Positions 1-8,797 of a DNA stretch of 8,848 bases are shown here, piece after piece. The notes under the pieces were generated by a model that did no database searches, was not told where the DNA came from, and was given only the letters and a program-made list of their open reading frames with translations. The stretch is from a bacterium TMED6 (lineage in GTDB: Bacteria; Fidelibacterota; Marinisomatia; SCGC-AAA003-L08; D37C17), in the NCBI GenBank assembly GCA_002167465.1, contig NHBL01000004.1, positions 9,699-18,546 of the forward strand, written 5' to 3'. Position 1 is the stretch's first letter. Each line of letters begins with the position of its first letter. The position numbers and the translations under genes were made by a program.

Positions 1-1443
1 ATGATATTATTAATCATTTTTTAAAAGCTAGGTTATCAAAAGAACTAATTAAATCGATAAAATCATTTTTAAAAACTATTAGTACACCTTTGGCAGTCAG
101 GTCATCTGGTTTGTTAGAAGATTCTCAATATCAGCCTCTAGCTGGAATGTATTCTACTTTTATGTTACCAAATTCATCAGATAGTGAAAAAGAAAGATTA
201 AGCCAGGTATGTGAAGCAATTAAAAGAATATATGCGTCAACTTTTTTTAAGGCACCTAAAACATTGTTATCACAGTTTGTACAGCATCACGAAGAAGAAA
301 AAATGGCTATTATTATTATGGAAATGACTGGTAAAAATCATACTGAGAAATTTTATCCTTCATTTAGTGGCGTTGCTCAAAGTTATAATTATTATCCTGT
401 ATCTCATATGAAACGAAATCAGGGCATTGCTTTTGTAGCATTAGGTTTAGGTAAAACAATAGCTGAAGGAAAAAAATCTTTAAGATTTTCACCTTATTAT
501 CCAGATATTATTTCTCAATATTATTCTAGTGGAACTTTGCTTGAAAATTCTCAAAATGAATTTTATGCACTTAATTTAAATAAAGGTATAAATCCAATGG
601 ATAATGGTGAAGAACATAATTTATGTTTATACAATCTTGATATAGCTGAAAAAGATGGGGAATTAAAATATTTAGCATCAGTTTTAGATACCAATGATAA
701 TGTATTAAGGGACTCATTATTAAGTTCCGGACCAAGAGTATTAACTTTTGCTGGCTTATTAAAATACAATCATTTTCCATTATCTGATATATTAAAATAT
801 TTTCTGGAATTTGGAGAAAAATCTTTGGGATGTCCAGTTGAAATAGAATTTGCTGTAAATTTAAATGAAAAGAGTAAAGATGAATTTTCTCTTTTACAAA
901 TTAAACCTATGACTATAAATTCTTTTAATCGATCAATTATAGATAATGATATTAATAATGATAGATTATTTTGTAAAAGTAATGTTGTATTAGGTGAAGG
1001 TTTGATTAATGATGTTTATCATATAATTTATGTTGATTTAGATAAATTTGATATTTCACAATCTAAAATAATTGCCTATCAAATAGAGGAATTAAATAAA
1101 TATTTAGGACCTAAAAATCCTTATTTATTAGTAGGTCCTGGTAGATGGGGCTCATCTGATCAATGGCTTGGAATACCAACAACATGGGAACAAATTAATA
1201 ATGCAAAAATTATAATGGAATTAGGAATTGAAGGTTTAGAACCAGACCCATCATTTGGGAGTCATTTTTTTCAAAACATAACTAGTTTGCATTTAGGATA
1301 TTTTACATTTAATAAAAAAGAAACATATAACAATATTAATTGGGATATACTTAAAAATTCTGATTTAGAAAAATCAACAGATTATGTTAAGCTTTTTAAA
1401 ATGAAAAAACCCTTAAAATGTATTATTGATGGCACCTCTGGAA

Positions 1444-1469
<26 letters not shown>
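1..1469 (+). CDS. PEP/pyruvate-binding domain protein (PPDK N-terminal-like), 5'-truncated
   Basis: The reading frame is open from the left edge (first full codon at 3), so 488 residues are visible and the true start lies outside. The TTG at 90 is an internal Leu codon. Visible residues 31-40 (AVRSSGLLED) match the nucleotide-binding strand of the pyruvate phosphate dikinase/PEP synthase ATP-grasp domain, and LLQIKPM at about 297-303 matches the end of that domain. A C-terminal region of about 185 residues follows, with GPGRWGSSDQWLGIP (378-392) and GSHFFQNITSL (419-429). I associate these motifs with large PEP/pyruvate-binding proteins of Bacteroidota-like bacteria. No PEP-utiliser phosphohistidine domain or TIM-barrel PEP domain follows, so this is not a standard PEP synthase. 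The physiological reaction is unknown and the N-terminal part (possibly a receiver-like domain in relatives) is not visible. The stop is 2 bp from the gdhA stop on the other strand. Confidence 0.85.
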
Positions 1470-2833
<1,364 letters not shown>

Positions 2834-2844
2834 TCAATTATATA

Positions 2845-2872
2845 CTTATAATAACAAACTGTTACATGTAAA
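2845..2872 (-). promoter_or_regulatory. Candidate sigma70-type promoter of gdhA
   Basis: On the minus strand, TTTACA (2872-2867) and TATAAG (2850-2845) are separated by 16 bp, and a second TATAAT (2842-2837) lies just downstream. The spacing and position, about 20 bp before the gdhA ATG, fit a housekeeping promoter. In such AT-rich DNA chance matches are common, and if the organism is Bacteroidota-like its promoter consensus may differ. Confidence 0.3.
2862..2871. promoter_or_regulatory. 10-bp perfect palindrome overlapping the gdhA -35
   Basis: TTACATGTAA is a perfect palindrome. It overlaps the proposed -35 hexamer of gdhA, so a dimeric regulator bound here would be placed to block transcription. 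This role is inference from symmetry and position only. The 11-mer ATGTAAAAATT that starts inside it (2866-2876) recurs at 2912-2922, directly before the RND start codon. Confidence 0.3.
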
Positions 2873-2884
2873 AATTACGAAATT

Positions 2885-2904
2885 ATGTGTAAATTTATAC
2901 ACAT
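2885..2904. promoter_or_regulatory. 20-bp dyad, possible operator between gdhA and the RND operon
   Basis: ATGTGTA (2885-2891) and TACACAT (2898-2904) are perfect inverted 7-bp arms around a 6-bp AT spacer. The size suits a dimeric helix-turn-helix regulator. The arms resemble CRP/FNR half sites (TGTGA) but have an extra base and a different spacing, so no regulator is assigned. It lies 19 bp before the RND start codon. Confidence 0.4.
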
Positions 2905-2923
2905 TAAATTAATGTAAAAATTT

Positions 2924-5284
2924 ATGCTTATAAAATTAAAAAAATATTTAATAAATCAATCATTAAACCATCCATTTAGAACCGTTGTTATTTCATCATT
3001 TTTAACATTATTTATTTTTTGGGGAATTAAAACTTTCAAGTTAGATGATGATTTAGTTAAAACATTTCCACAAGATTTACCTTCAAAAATCATTTGGGAT
3101 AGTATTATAGATGAATTTGGGCAAACTGAATTTGTTTTTGTTTCATTTGGAAAATCTGATCATAATATATTAAGTGATAAAATTGCCATTAAACAAAATC
3201 AATTATTTACTGATGCTGTGCTTAATAATATAAAGGGTGTTGATAAAGTTATTTCATTGTCAAACTATAATAAATTTGCAGGAGATGAAGATTATTTAGA
3301 TATAGGTCTATTACAGCCTGAAAGTTTTTTAGATGATTTTGATGATGATATAATTACAAATCAGACTTTAATTGATATAGTAAAATATTTTGAAAAAAAC
3401 CCAGATCAAAAACAACGTTTAGTAAGTACTAATAATGATTATTTAAATATAGCAATTAGACCTTTTGACGATTCTAGTGGTTATACAGACATAGTAGCTC
3501 AAGTTAAGTCTTTAGCATATCAATATTTAGGAGACTATGAAATACATTTTGCTGGCCAACCTTATTTGGCTGGTGAAACACCCAATTTAATAAAAAAAGA
3601 TGTTAGTTATTTAATGGCAATAGGCATTGTCATTATGTTTATAATTTTATTTTTGAATTTTAGAAGCGTATATAGCGTAATAATAATTTTAATTACTATT
3701 ATATCATCTTTTCTGGCAATGTTAGGTTTTATGGGCTGGATGAGATATATAACTGGTAGTAATTATTTTGATTTCACAATGATGAATACTTCCATGCCTA
3801 TAATTCTATTAACTATTGCTAATTCTGATGGTGTTCATATTATGTCTAAGTTTTTTAAAGAATTTAGAAGGACTAAAGATCAAAGTAAGGCAGTTTATAT
3901 AACATTAGACAGTTTAATGCAGCCCATTTTTTTAACATCTATAACAACATCAGCTGCATTTATAACAATGATTTCTTCGCCATTAGAATATATGATAGGA
4001 TATTCTTTTGGAATTGCTTTTGGTGTAATGTGGGCACTATTTTTATCATGCACAATGCTTACTTCACTCATTTCTTTGAAAACTTGGTCATTAAATTCAA
4101 GAGCTATTTCAAAAGAAAGTGCCATCGAAAAATTAACAAATCATATTTCTAATTTTGTGAATTCAAACGCTAAAAAAGTTTTATTTGGGGGATTATTAAT
4201 AGTATGTATATCGGCAATTGGTATTTGGTTAGTTAATGTTGAAGTGAACGTAATTAAATTTTATAAAAAAGGAAATCCAATTAGAGAAAGTACTATTTTT
4301 GTTGATGAAAATTTTACTGGTACAATGAATTTGTCAATTAAATTAGAGTCTACCATAACAGATAGTGATGGAATTCCAAATTATGAGAATTATCTAAAGT
4401 TATATAAACTTCAAAATTTTTTAGAAGATAACAATCAAATTAGTATGACTTTTTCATTTGCAGATGTGCTTGGCCAAGCCTACAAAGCTTATACTAATTC
4501 TGATACTGAATTCATACCTGATGCTGATGCTCTTGAGGGAACATATACTATGTTGAGTATTAGTGATAAATCAGATATTGATGATGACCTAGCTTCATTA
4601 TTGGGAAAAGATTACGATGAGGATTTTTATGAAATAGATAAATTATTACTTACAGCTATGATTAAGACTATTTCTACTTCAGAAATTCAAAATTTAATTT
4701 CTCAAACTGAACAATATATTGAAAATAATTTTAATGATAAAAAAACTAATGTAAAAATATCTGGACTTTCAGTTTTTATAAAAGATTTTGTTAACATTAT
4801 TGTTCAATCCTCAATTACTAGTATAGTGTTATCACTTGTATTGATATTATTTATAACTGGAATATTTTTTAAATCTTTAAAGTGGGGATTACTATCTATA
4901 ATTCCTTTAGCATCAGCAGTAATACTAAATTTTGGGTTAATGGGTCTTTTTGGGATTGATTTAAACCATATGACTGCCCTTCTTTCATCAGTTATTATTG
5001 GTGTTGGAGTTGATTTTTCAATTCACTATATATCTGACTACAGAAGAAATATTATAAATAATGTTGATGTTGAAGATATAAATATTCAAACATCAAAAGA
5101 TGTAGGTTACCCTATTTTATTAGATGTTTTTTCTAACATGGGTTTTATTGCTCTATTATTTTCAATTTTAATTCCTCTAAATCACATGGGAGGATTAATG
5201 GTATTTGCAATGGTATCCACTTCATTTGGTACCCTAACAATATTATCAAGTTTAATAAGCATTTTAAAAATAAAAAAAATATAA
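2924..5284 (+). CDS. RND-superfamily (MMPL/SSD-type) exporter
   Basis: This is an inner-membrane, proton-driven transporter of the RND superfamily, 786 residues, with the usual duplicated plan. TM1 is at about 20-37, followed by a periplasmic loop (38-228) and a TM bundle at about 229-388. The second half repeats this with a TM at about 419-437, a loop (438-629) and a bundle at about 630-780. Acidic residues sit inside the membrane bundles at the expected places: D302 (IANSDGVHIM) and D697 (GVGVDFSIHYISDYRR), the latter being the classic GxGxDFxIH signature of patched/MMPL-like pumps. An in-frame stop at 2915 makes the ATG at 2924 the first possible start, and no Shine-Dalgarno is visible. 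The next gene, a LolA-like protein 9 bp away, is a frequent partner of such pumps and suggests a lipid or lipoprotein-like cargo. The length is shorter than AcrB-type pumps (about 1,040), which argues against a tripartite drug efflux pump. Confidence 0.9.
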   Translation: MLIKLKKYLINQSLNHPFRTVVISSFLTLFIFWGIKTFKLDDDLVKTFPQDLPSKIIWDSIIDEFGQTEFVFVSFGKSDHNILSDKIAIKQNQLFTDAVLNNIKGVDKVISLSNYNKFAGDEDYLDIGLLQPESFLDDFDDDIITNQTLIDIVKYFEKNPDQKQRLVSTNNDYLNIAIRPFDDSSGYTDIVAQVKSLAYQYLGDYEIHFAGQPYLAGETPNLIKKDVSYLMAIGIVIMFIILFLNFRSVYSVIIILITIISSFLAMLGFMGWMRYITGSNYFDFTMMNTSMPIILLTIANSDGVHIMSKFFKEFRRTKDQSKAVYITLDSLMQPIFLTSITTSAAFITMISSPLEYMIGYSFGIAFGVMWALFLSCTMLTSLISLKTWSLNSRAISKESAIEKLTNHISNFVNSNAKKVLFGGLLIVCISAIGIWLVNVEVNVIKFYKKGNPIRESTIFVDENFTGTMNLSIKLESTITDSDGIPNYENYLKLYKLQNFLEDNNQISMTFSFADVLGQAYKAYTNSDTEFIPDADALEGTYTMLSISDKSDIDDDLASLLGKDYDEDFYEIDKLLLTAMIKTISTSEIQNLISQTEQYIENNFNDKKTNVKISGLSVFIKDFVNIIVQSSITSIVLSLVLILFITGIFFKSLKWGLLSIIPLASAVILNFGLMGLFGIDLNHMTALLSSVIIGVGVDFSIHYISDYRRNIINNVDVEDINIQTSKDVGYPILLDVFSNMGFIALLFSILIPLNHMGGLMVFAMVSTSFGTLTILSSLISILKIKKI

Positions 5285-5293
5285 AAGGTATAT

Positions 5294-6046
5294 ATGAATA
5301 ATTTTAAAATAATTTTCTGGATTTTAATAGTGAATTTATCATTTTCAAATTCAATTTCAGGCTATGATTTAGCTAAAATGATTGATGACAAAGAACAACC
5401 AAAAAGCTCAAAATCAATAATATCTATGGAATTGATTAATATAAAAAAAGATAGAAAAAAAATAAAAGAAATGGTTTCTCTTTCAAAAGATAATGGTGAT
5501 AAAATGTTAATGTTTTTTAAAAGCCCTAAACGTGATAAGGGAGTAGGTTTTTTAAAAATTGAAACAGATGAAGATGATAAAATTAGTTTATTTATTCCTA
5601 AATTAAAAAAAATTAGAAGAATATCTTCATCTAATCAATCTGATTCATTCATGGGTTCAGATTTAAGTTTCGAAGATATGTTATCAAGAAATTTAGATGA
5701 GTTTGATTATAAAATAATTTCAGATTCAGAGGATATATATAAATTAGAATCAATTTCATTAAATGATGATAGTGAATATTATCGTCATATTTCATGGATT
5801 ACAAAAAATGAATTATTAATAATAAAAGAAGAATCATACGATAAAAATAATAAATTATTAAAAGAGAAATCATTTAAGCAAATTAAAATGGAAGGATATA
5901 ATCTTATATCTGAAATAGATGTTATTAATGTGCAAGATCAACATAGAACTATACTAGGTATTCAAACTTTAGAAGTAGATGGTAATATAGATAATGATAC
6001 TTTTAACGAAATTAACTTAAAGCGTTCTGAAAAATTTTTACAATAG
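5294..6046 (+). CDS. LolA-like outer-membrane lipoprotein-sorting protein
   Basis: This is a periplasmic carrier-type protein of 250 residues. The N-terminus (MNNFKIIFWILIVNLSFSNS) is a signal peptide with cleavage around residues 18-23. The central stretch LFIPKLKKIRRISSSNQSDSFMGSDLSFEDM (split here as LFIPKLKKIRRIS, 99-111, and SDSFMGSDLSFEDM, 116-129) is characteristic of the LolA-like family found next to RND exporters. Family knowledge suggests a half-barrel that binds an acyl chain or lipid and passes it between the pump and the outer membrane. The actual cargo is not known. AAAAGG (5283-5288) overlaps the RND stop and is 5 bp before the ATG, so translation is likely coupled. The MATE start codon follows the TAG stop with no gap. 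Confidence 0.85.
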   Translation: MNNFKIIFWILIVNLSFSNSISGYDLAKMIDDKEQPKSSKSIISMELINIKKDRKKIKEMVSLSKDNGDKMLMFFKSPKRDKGVGFLKIETDEDDKISLFIPKLKKIRRISSSNQSDSFMGSDLSFEDMLSRNLDEFDYKIISDSEDIYKLESISLNDDSEYYRHISWITKNELLIIKEESYDKNNKLLKEKSFKQIKMEGYNLISEIDVINVQDQHRTILGIQTLEVDGNIDNDTFNEINLKRSEKFLQ

Positions 6047-7435
6047 ATGTCTCAAAGTAGTAAACTTCAAAGTTTTATAGAAAATCCAAATATTTCATTA
6101 TGGAAATTAACCATTCCAATGACAATTGGTTTATTTGTTAATTCAATCTATATATTGGTTGATACTTATTTTCTTGGGAGTAAAATTGGTACTTCAGCTA
6201 TTTCAGCGCTTGGATATGTAATGCCTTTCTATTTTGTTATAATGGGTATTACGTTTGGCCTTGCAGCTGGTACCACTACTATGATAGCTCAATATATTGG
6301 AAAAGAAAATAAAAAAAGAGCAGAATTGGTTGCTCAAAATAGTATTCTAATGGCATTTTGTTTTTCTATTTTTATTTTTATCTTTATTTATTTTTTTGGT
6401 AAAAATTTATTAGTCCTTCAAGGCATTAGTGCAGAAATTTTATCTTTAGCATTAGAATATTTTTACGTAATGGCTTATGGTTCCATTTTTTTGATATTTA
6501 GTATTTTCATAAGAGGAATTCTAATAGGTGAAGGTGAATCGATGTTACCAATGTGGGCACTCGGTACCGGGACAATATTTAATATTATATTAGATCCATT
6601 TTTTATTGATTATATGGGAATAAAAGGTGCGGCTTACGCTACTATTTTAAGTCAAATTTTAGTTGTATCAATTTTTTTATATTTCATTTTTATAAAAAAA
6701 AATACTTACATAAAATTTTCATTTAATAATTTGACATTTAACTTTCAAATTTGGAAAGAAATATTTCATATTGGCATACCAACTTCAATTTCTATGTTAA
6801 TTATGTCAACAGGATTATTTATTATGAATTCAATCTTAATCGAAGATTCACATGTTGCTGCTTATAACCTAGCTAATAGAATAGAAAATTTTGTCACATT
6901 AACACTAGTAGCTTTATCTAGTTCTCAAGTTACAATTTTAGGTATGTTTTATGGAGCAAAAAAAATTGATTTAATTAAACCTATGGTAAGATATACAACT
7001 ATTTGGTCAATTATTATTGCATCTTTTTTTTCTGTAGTTATTTATTTTTTTATAGAAGATATTGCTCCATTATTTTTGACTGCTTCTACATTAGCTGAGA
7101 TAGAAATGTCTAATAAGGCCATTGAAACTACTATACAATATTTTAATGTAATGATATTTGCTTATCCATTTATTGGAATAGCGATGGTATCATCAAGAGC
7201 AATGCAAGCGATTGGAATAGCTTGGCCAATGATGGTTATTGCATTATTTCGTGTAATAATATTACAATGCAGTTTAACTTATATGTTTATTATAATAATG
7301 AATAAAGATATTTATTGGGCGTGGTATGCTATTGGAGGAGCATGTACAATTGCTGCTATAATTGCTTTTAGTATGAGAATATATTTTTATAATAAATTAT
7401 ATTTTAGTTTACAGGATAAGAAAGAGGTTATATAA
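6047..7435 (+). CDS. MATE family efflux transporter
   Basis: This inner-membrane cation-coupled antiporter of the multidrug and toxic compound extrusion family has 462 residues, the usual size, and about 12 membrane segments in two halves. Family features visible are the TM1 region IPMTIGLFVNSIYILVDTYFLG (23-44, with D39), GLAAGTTTMIAQYIGKEN (71-88), FNIILDPFFI (178-187), GIKGAAYATILSQ (191-203) and, in the second half, IPTSISMLIMSTGLFIMNSIL (244-264). The substrate cannot be predicted. MATE proteins carry drugs, polyketides, flavin or lipid-like compounds. The ATG directly follows the preceding TAG, with no recognisable Shine-Dalgarno, so it probably depends on coupled translation. The stop overlaps the next start as TAATG. 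Confidence 0.93.
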   Translation: MSQSSKLQSFIENPNISLWKLTIPMTIGLFVNSIYILVDTYFLGSKIGTSAISALGYVMPFYFVIMGITFGLAAGTTTMIAQYIGKENKKRAELVAQNSILMAFCFSIFIFIFIYFFGKNLLVLQGISAEILSLALEYFYVMAYGSIFLIFSIFIRGILIGEGESMLPMWALGTGTIFNIILDPFFIDYMGIKGAAYATILSQILVVSIFLYFIFIKKNTYIKFSFNNLTFNFQIWKEIFHIGIPTSISMLIMSTGLFIMNSILIEDSHVAAYNLANRIENFVTLTLVALSSSQVTILGMFYGAKKIDLIKPMVRYTTIWSIIIASFFSVVIYFFIEDIAPLFLTASTLAEIEMSNKAIETTIQYFNVMIFAYPFIGIAMVSSRAMQAIGIAWPMMVIALFRVIILQCSLTYMFIIIMNKDIYWAWYAIGGACTIAAIIAFSMRIYFYNKLYFSLQDKKEVI

Positions 7436-8448
7436 TGAATAAAGTTTTTGTAAGTGGAGGTTCAGGATATATAGCATTACATTGTATAGCAAGGCTAATA
7501 AGTAAGGGTTTCAATGTTAAAACATCATTGAGATCTATGGATCGTCAATCTGAGATAGTTCAAAGCGTATCTAAAGTTGTTGATTGCTCTGATAAAATTG
7601 AATTTTGTGAATTAGATTTAACTAAAGATAAAGGTTGGGATGATGCTATTAAAGGCTGTGAATATGTTTTACATATTGCATCTCCTTTAATGTTAGGTTT
7701 TCCTAAAGATCCTGATGATATAATTTTACCAGCTGTTAATGGATTAAAAAGATGTATTAAATCAGCTGTTAAAAATAGAGTTAAAAGATTTGTAATGACC
7801 TCTTCATTTGCTGCCATAGGTTCAGGATCAAAAAGTAAAATAAATTTTAATGATAATGATTGGACAGACTTAAGTAACCAAGATTTAAATCCATATAATA
7901 TTAGTAAAACAAAAGCTGAAATGGCTTTATGGGACTATATTAAAAATTTAAATGAAAACGAAAAAATTGAAGTATGCACTATTAATCCTACTGTAGTAAT
8001 AGGACCATCTTTATCTAATGATGTTGGTGGTTCAAACTTAGCAATTAGAAAGTTATTAGATGGATCTATGCCTTTTTCTGCAAAATTTGGAATAGACCTT
8101 GTTGATGTAAGAGATGTAGCTGATATGCATATTGAAGCAATGTTAAATGACGATGCAAAAGGTAAACGATTTTTATTATCTACAAAAACAATTTGGTATT
8201 CTGATTTAGCTAAAATTTTAAGAAAAAATAATTTTTTAAAAACTCCTAAATATATAGCTCCTAATTTCATGATTAGACTCTTTTCATTATTTGATAAAGA
8301 AGTAAGATTAATTACTGATAGACTTGGAATTAAATATAAACTATCACCAGATAATGCTAGTCAAATTTTAAATTGGAAACCGCGAGACATAAATAACGCA
8401 ATTATAGAAACAGCTAACCAATTATATGATTTAGGTAAAGTTAAATAA
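7435..8448 (+). CDS. Extended-SDR NAD(P)-dependent reductase (dihydroflavonol-4-reductase/aldehyde reductase-like)
   Basis: This cytoplasmic short-chain dehydrogenase of the extended (atypical epimerase) group has 337 residues. The Rossmann motif is SGGSGYIALH (7-16), of the GxxGxxA form typical of Gre2/aldehyde-reductase and dihydroflavonol-reductase relatives. R33 after strand 2 suggests NADPH preference. Catalytic Ser is in MTSSFAAIG (S123/S124), and Y154 and K158 form the YxxxK pair (PYNISKTKAE). NPTVVIGP (185-191 region) and VDVRDVADMH (223-232) are the usual substrate-side strands. It probably reduces a ketone or aldehyde, but the substrate is unknown. The ATG overlaps the MATE stop by one base and has GAGG (7424-7427) seven bases upstream. 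It is the last gene of the operon, and its product may be the compound, or a precursor of it, that the two exporters handle. That last point is inference. Confidence 0.88.
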   Translation: MNKVFVSGGSGYIALHCIARLISKGFNVKTSLRSMDRQSEIVQSVSKVVDCSDKIEFCELDLTKDKGWDDAIKGCEYVLHIASPLMLGFPKDPDDIILPAVNGLKRCIKSAVKNRVKRFVMTSSFAAIGSGSKSKINFNDNDWTDLSNQDLNPYNISKTKAEMALWDYIKNLNENEKIEVCTINPTVVIGPSLSNDVGGSNLAIRKLLDGSMPFSAKFGIDLVDVRDVADMHIEAMLNDDAKGKRFLLSTKTIWYSDLAKILRKNNFLKTPKYIAPNFMIRLFSLFDKEVRLITDRLGIKYKLSPDNASQILNWKPRDINNAIIETANQLYDLGKVK

Positions 8449-8454
8449 AAAATA

Positions 8455-8478
8455 ATTATTACTTTTCTTTGTAATAAT
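8455..8478 (-). terminator. Stem-loop terminator candidate after the glutaredoxin gene
   Basis: ATTATTAC (8455-8462) and GTAATAAT (8471-8478) are perfect 8-bp arms around an 8-base loop. On the minus strand the stem overlaps the last codons of the glutaredoxin gene and is followed by TATTTTTT, the layout of an intrinsic terminator, though the stem holds only one G-C pair. It may also stop plus-strand transcription coming from the SDR gene. Confidence 0.35.
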
Positions 8479-8776
8479 CCTTTAATTCTAATAAACCACC
8501 AAAATATTTCTCATCTACAAATATTTGAGGTACAGAGGTTCTGCCTCCTGTTTTTTTTGCCATTTCATTAACACTCTTTTTTGAAAATGTTACTAATTTA
8601 GTACTATAATCAATCCCACGGGATTGTAGAAGCGCTTTGGCTTCCTTACATGGAGCTCAGAATAAATTTGTATATACTAACACCTTACTTCCTTGAGTAA
8701 TATTTATTTTTTCAACACTGTCAACTTTTTCCGCAAACAAACCACAAATCATAAGTACGAATATTAATTTCTTCAA
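8459..8776 (-). CDS. Secreted selenocysteine-containing glutaredoxin-like protein (TGA = Sec40)
   Basis: Read through one in-frame TGA (8657-8659), this frame gives 105 residues. Residues 1-15 (MKKLIFVLMICGLFA) form a signal peptide, probably cut before E16. KVLVYTNLF (31-39) is the first thioredoxin-fold strand. The redox motif is U40-A41-P42-C43, the TGA standing where glutaredoxins have the nucleophilic first Cys of CxxC. TSVPQIFVD (80-88) contains the cis-Pro P83, and YFGGLLELKDYYKEK (91-105) has the glutathione-side GG motif and final helix. The conserved frame continues on both sides of the TGA, so this is not two genes. The start is TTG at 8776, with AGGAG six bases upstream. The only ATG nearby (8752) would destroy the signal peptide. 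The role is probably thiol-disulfide exchange in the periplasm, with Sec raising reactivity. Since glutathione is scarce there, its reductant may be a membrane thiol carrier. The alternative is a Cys codon (TGT/TGC) misread or mutated to TGA. Confidence 0.82.
8611..8659 (-). promoter_or_regulatory. Candidate bacterial SECIS element directly after the Sec TGA
   Basis: The 49 bases that include and follow the TGA hold 25 G/C, about half, against a strongly AT-rich background, and use codons rare nearby (GCC, GCG, TCC, CGT, GGG). Two consecutive hairpins form. The first is GGAAGC (8645-8640) with GCTTCT (8633-8628), loop CAAAGC, starting 18 bases after the TGA. The second is CAATCC (8626-8621) with GGATTG (8616-8611), loop CGTG, starting 37 bases after it. 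A G within the first two apical-loop bases and a loop 16-37 bases from the UGA is the known rule for SelB-binding bacterial SECIS. The second hairpin meets it at the outer limit. Confidence 0.65.
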
Positions 8777-8782
8777 TTGTAT

Positions 8783-8787
8783 CTCCT
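8783..8787 (-). promoter_or_regulatory. Shine-Dalgarno that fixes the TTG start of the Sec-glutaredoxin
   Basis: AGGAG on the minus strand lies six bases before the TTG at 8776. It is among the clearest ribosome-binding sites in the window and supports TTG as the start, giving a protein with a complete signal peptide. No ATG lies in frame between this site and the upstream stop at 8798-8800. Confidence 0.75.
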
Positions 8788-8797
8788 GTGTTATTAA

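Noticed and set aside
90..92. TTG as the start of the first gene
   Set aside because: The frame stays open to the left edge with plausible coding sequence, and the TTG is inside the conserved P-L-A-V-R-S-S motif, so it is an internal Leu codon.
563..780. Two short minus-strand frames inside the PEP/pyruvate-binding gene
   Set aside because: They are antisense shadows of a clearly conserved plus-strand protein, with no recognisable domain.
2885..2904. CRP/FNR site
   Set aside because: The arms resemble TGTGA/TCACA only partly and the spacing differs (TGTGT-N8-ACACA), so a named regulator is not supported.
3895..4125. Minus-strand 76-codon frame inside the RND gene
   Set aside because: It lies wholly inside a conserved membrane-domain coding region and has no family features.
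7560..8270. Two minus-strand frames (85 and 111 codons) inside the SDR gene
   Set aside because: They are antisense to catalytic motifs of the SDR and do not resemble known proteins.
8744..8755. Lipobox (L-M-I-C) in the glutaredoxin leader
   Set aside because: The residue before Cys is Ile, not Gly/Ala/Ser, so lipoprotein processing is unlikely. Cleavage after LFA fits better.
8459..8776. Reading the glutaredoxin as a pseudogene broken by a stop codon
   Set aside because: There is no frameshift or other decay, the TGA sits precisely at the catalytic Cys site, and a G+C-rich double hairpin follows it. Recoding explains all of these better than random inactivation, although a sequencing error at one base cannot be excluded from this window alone.
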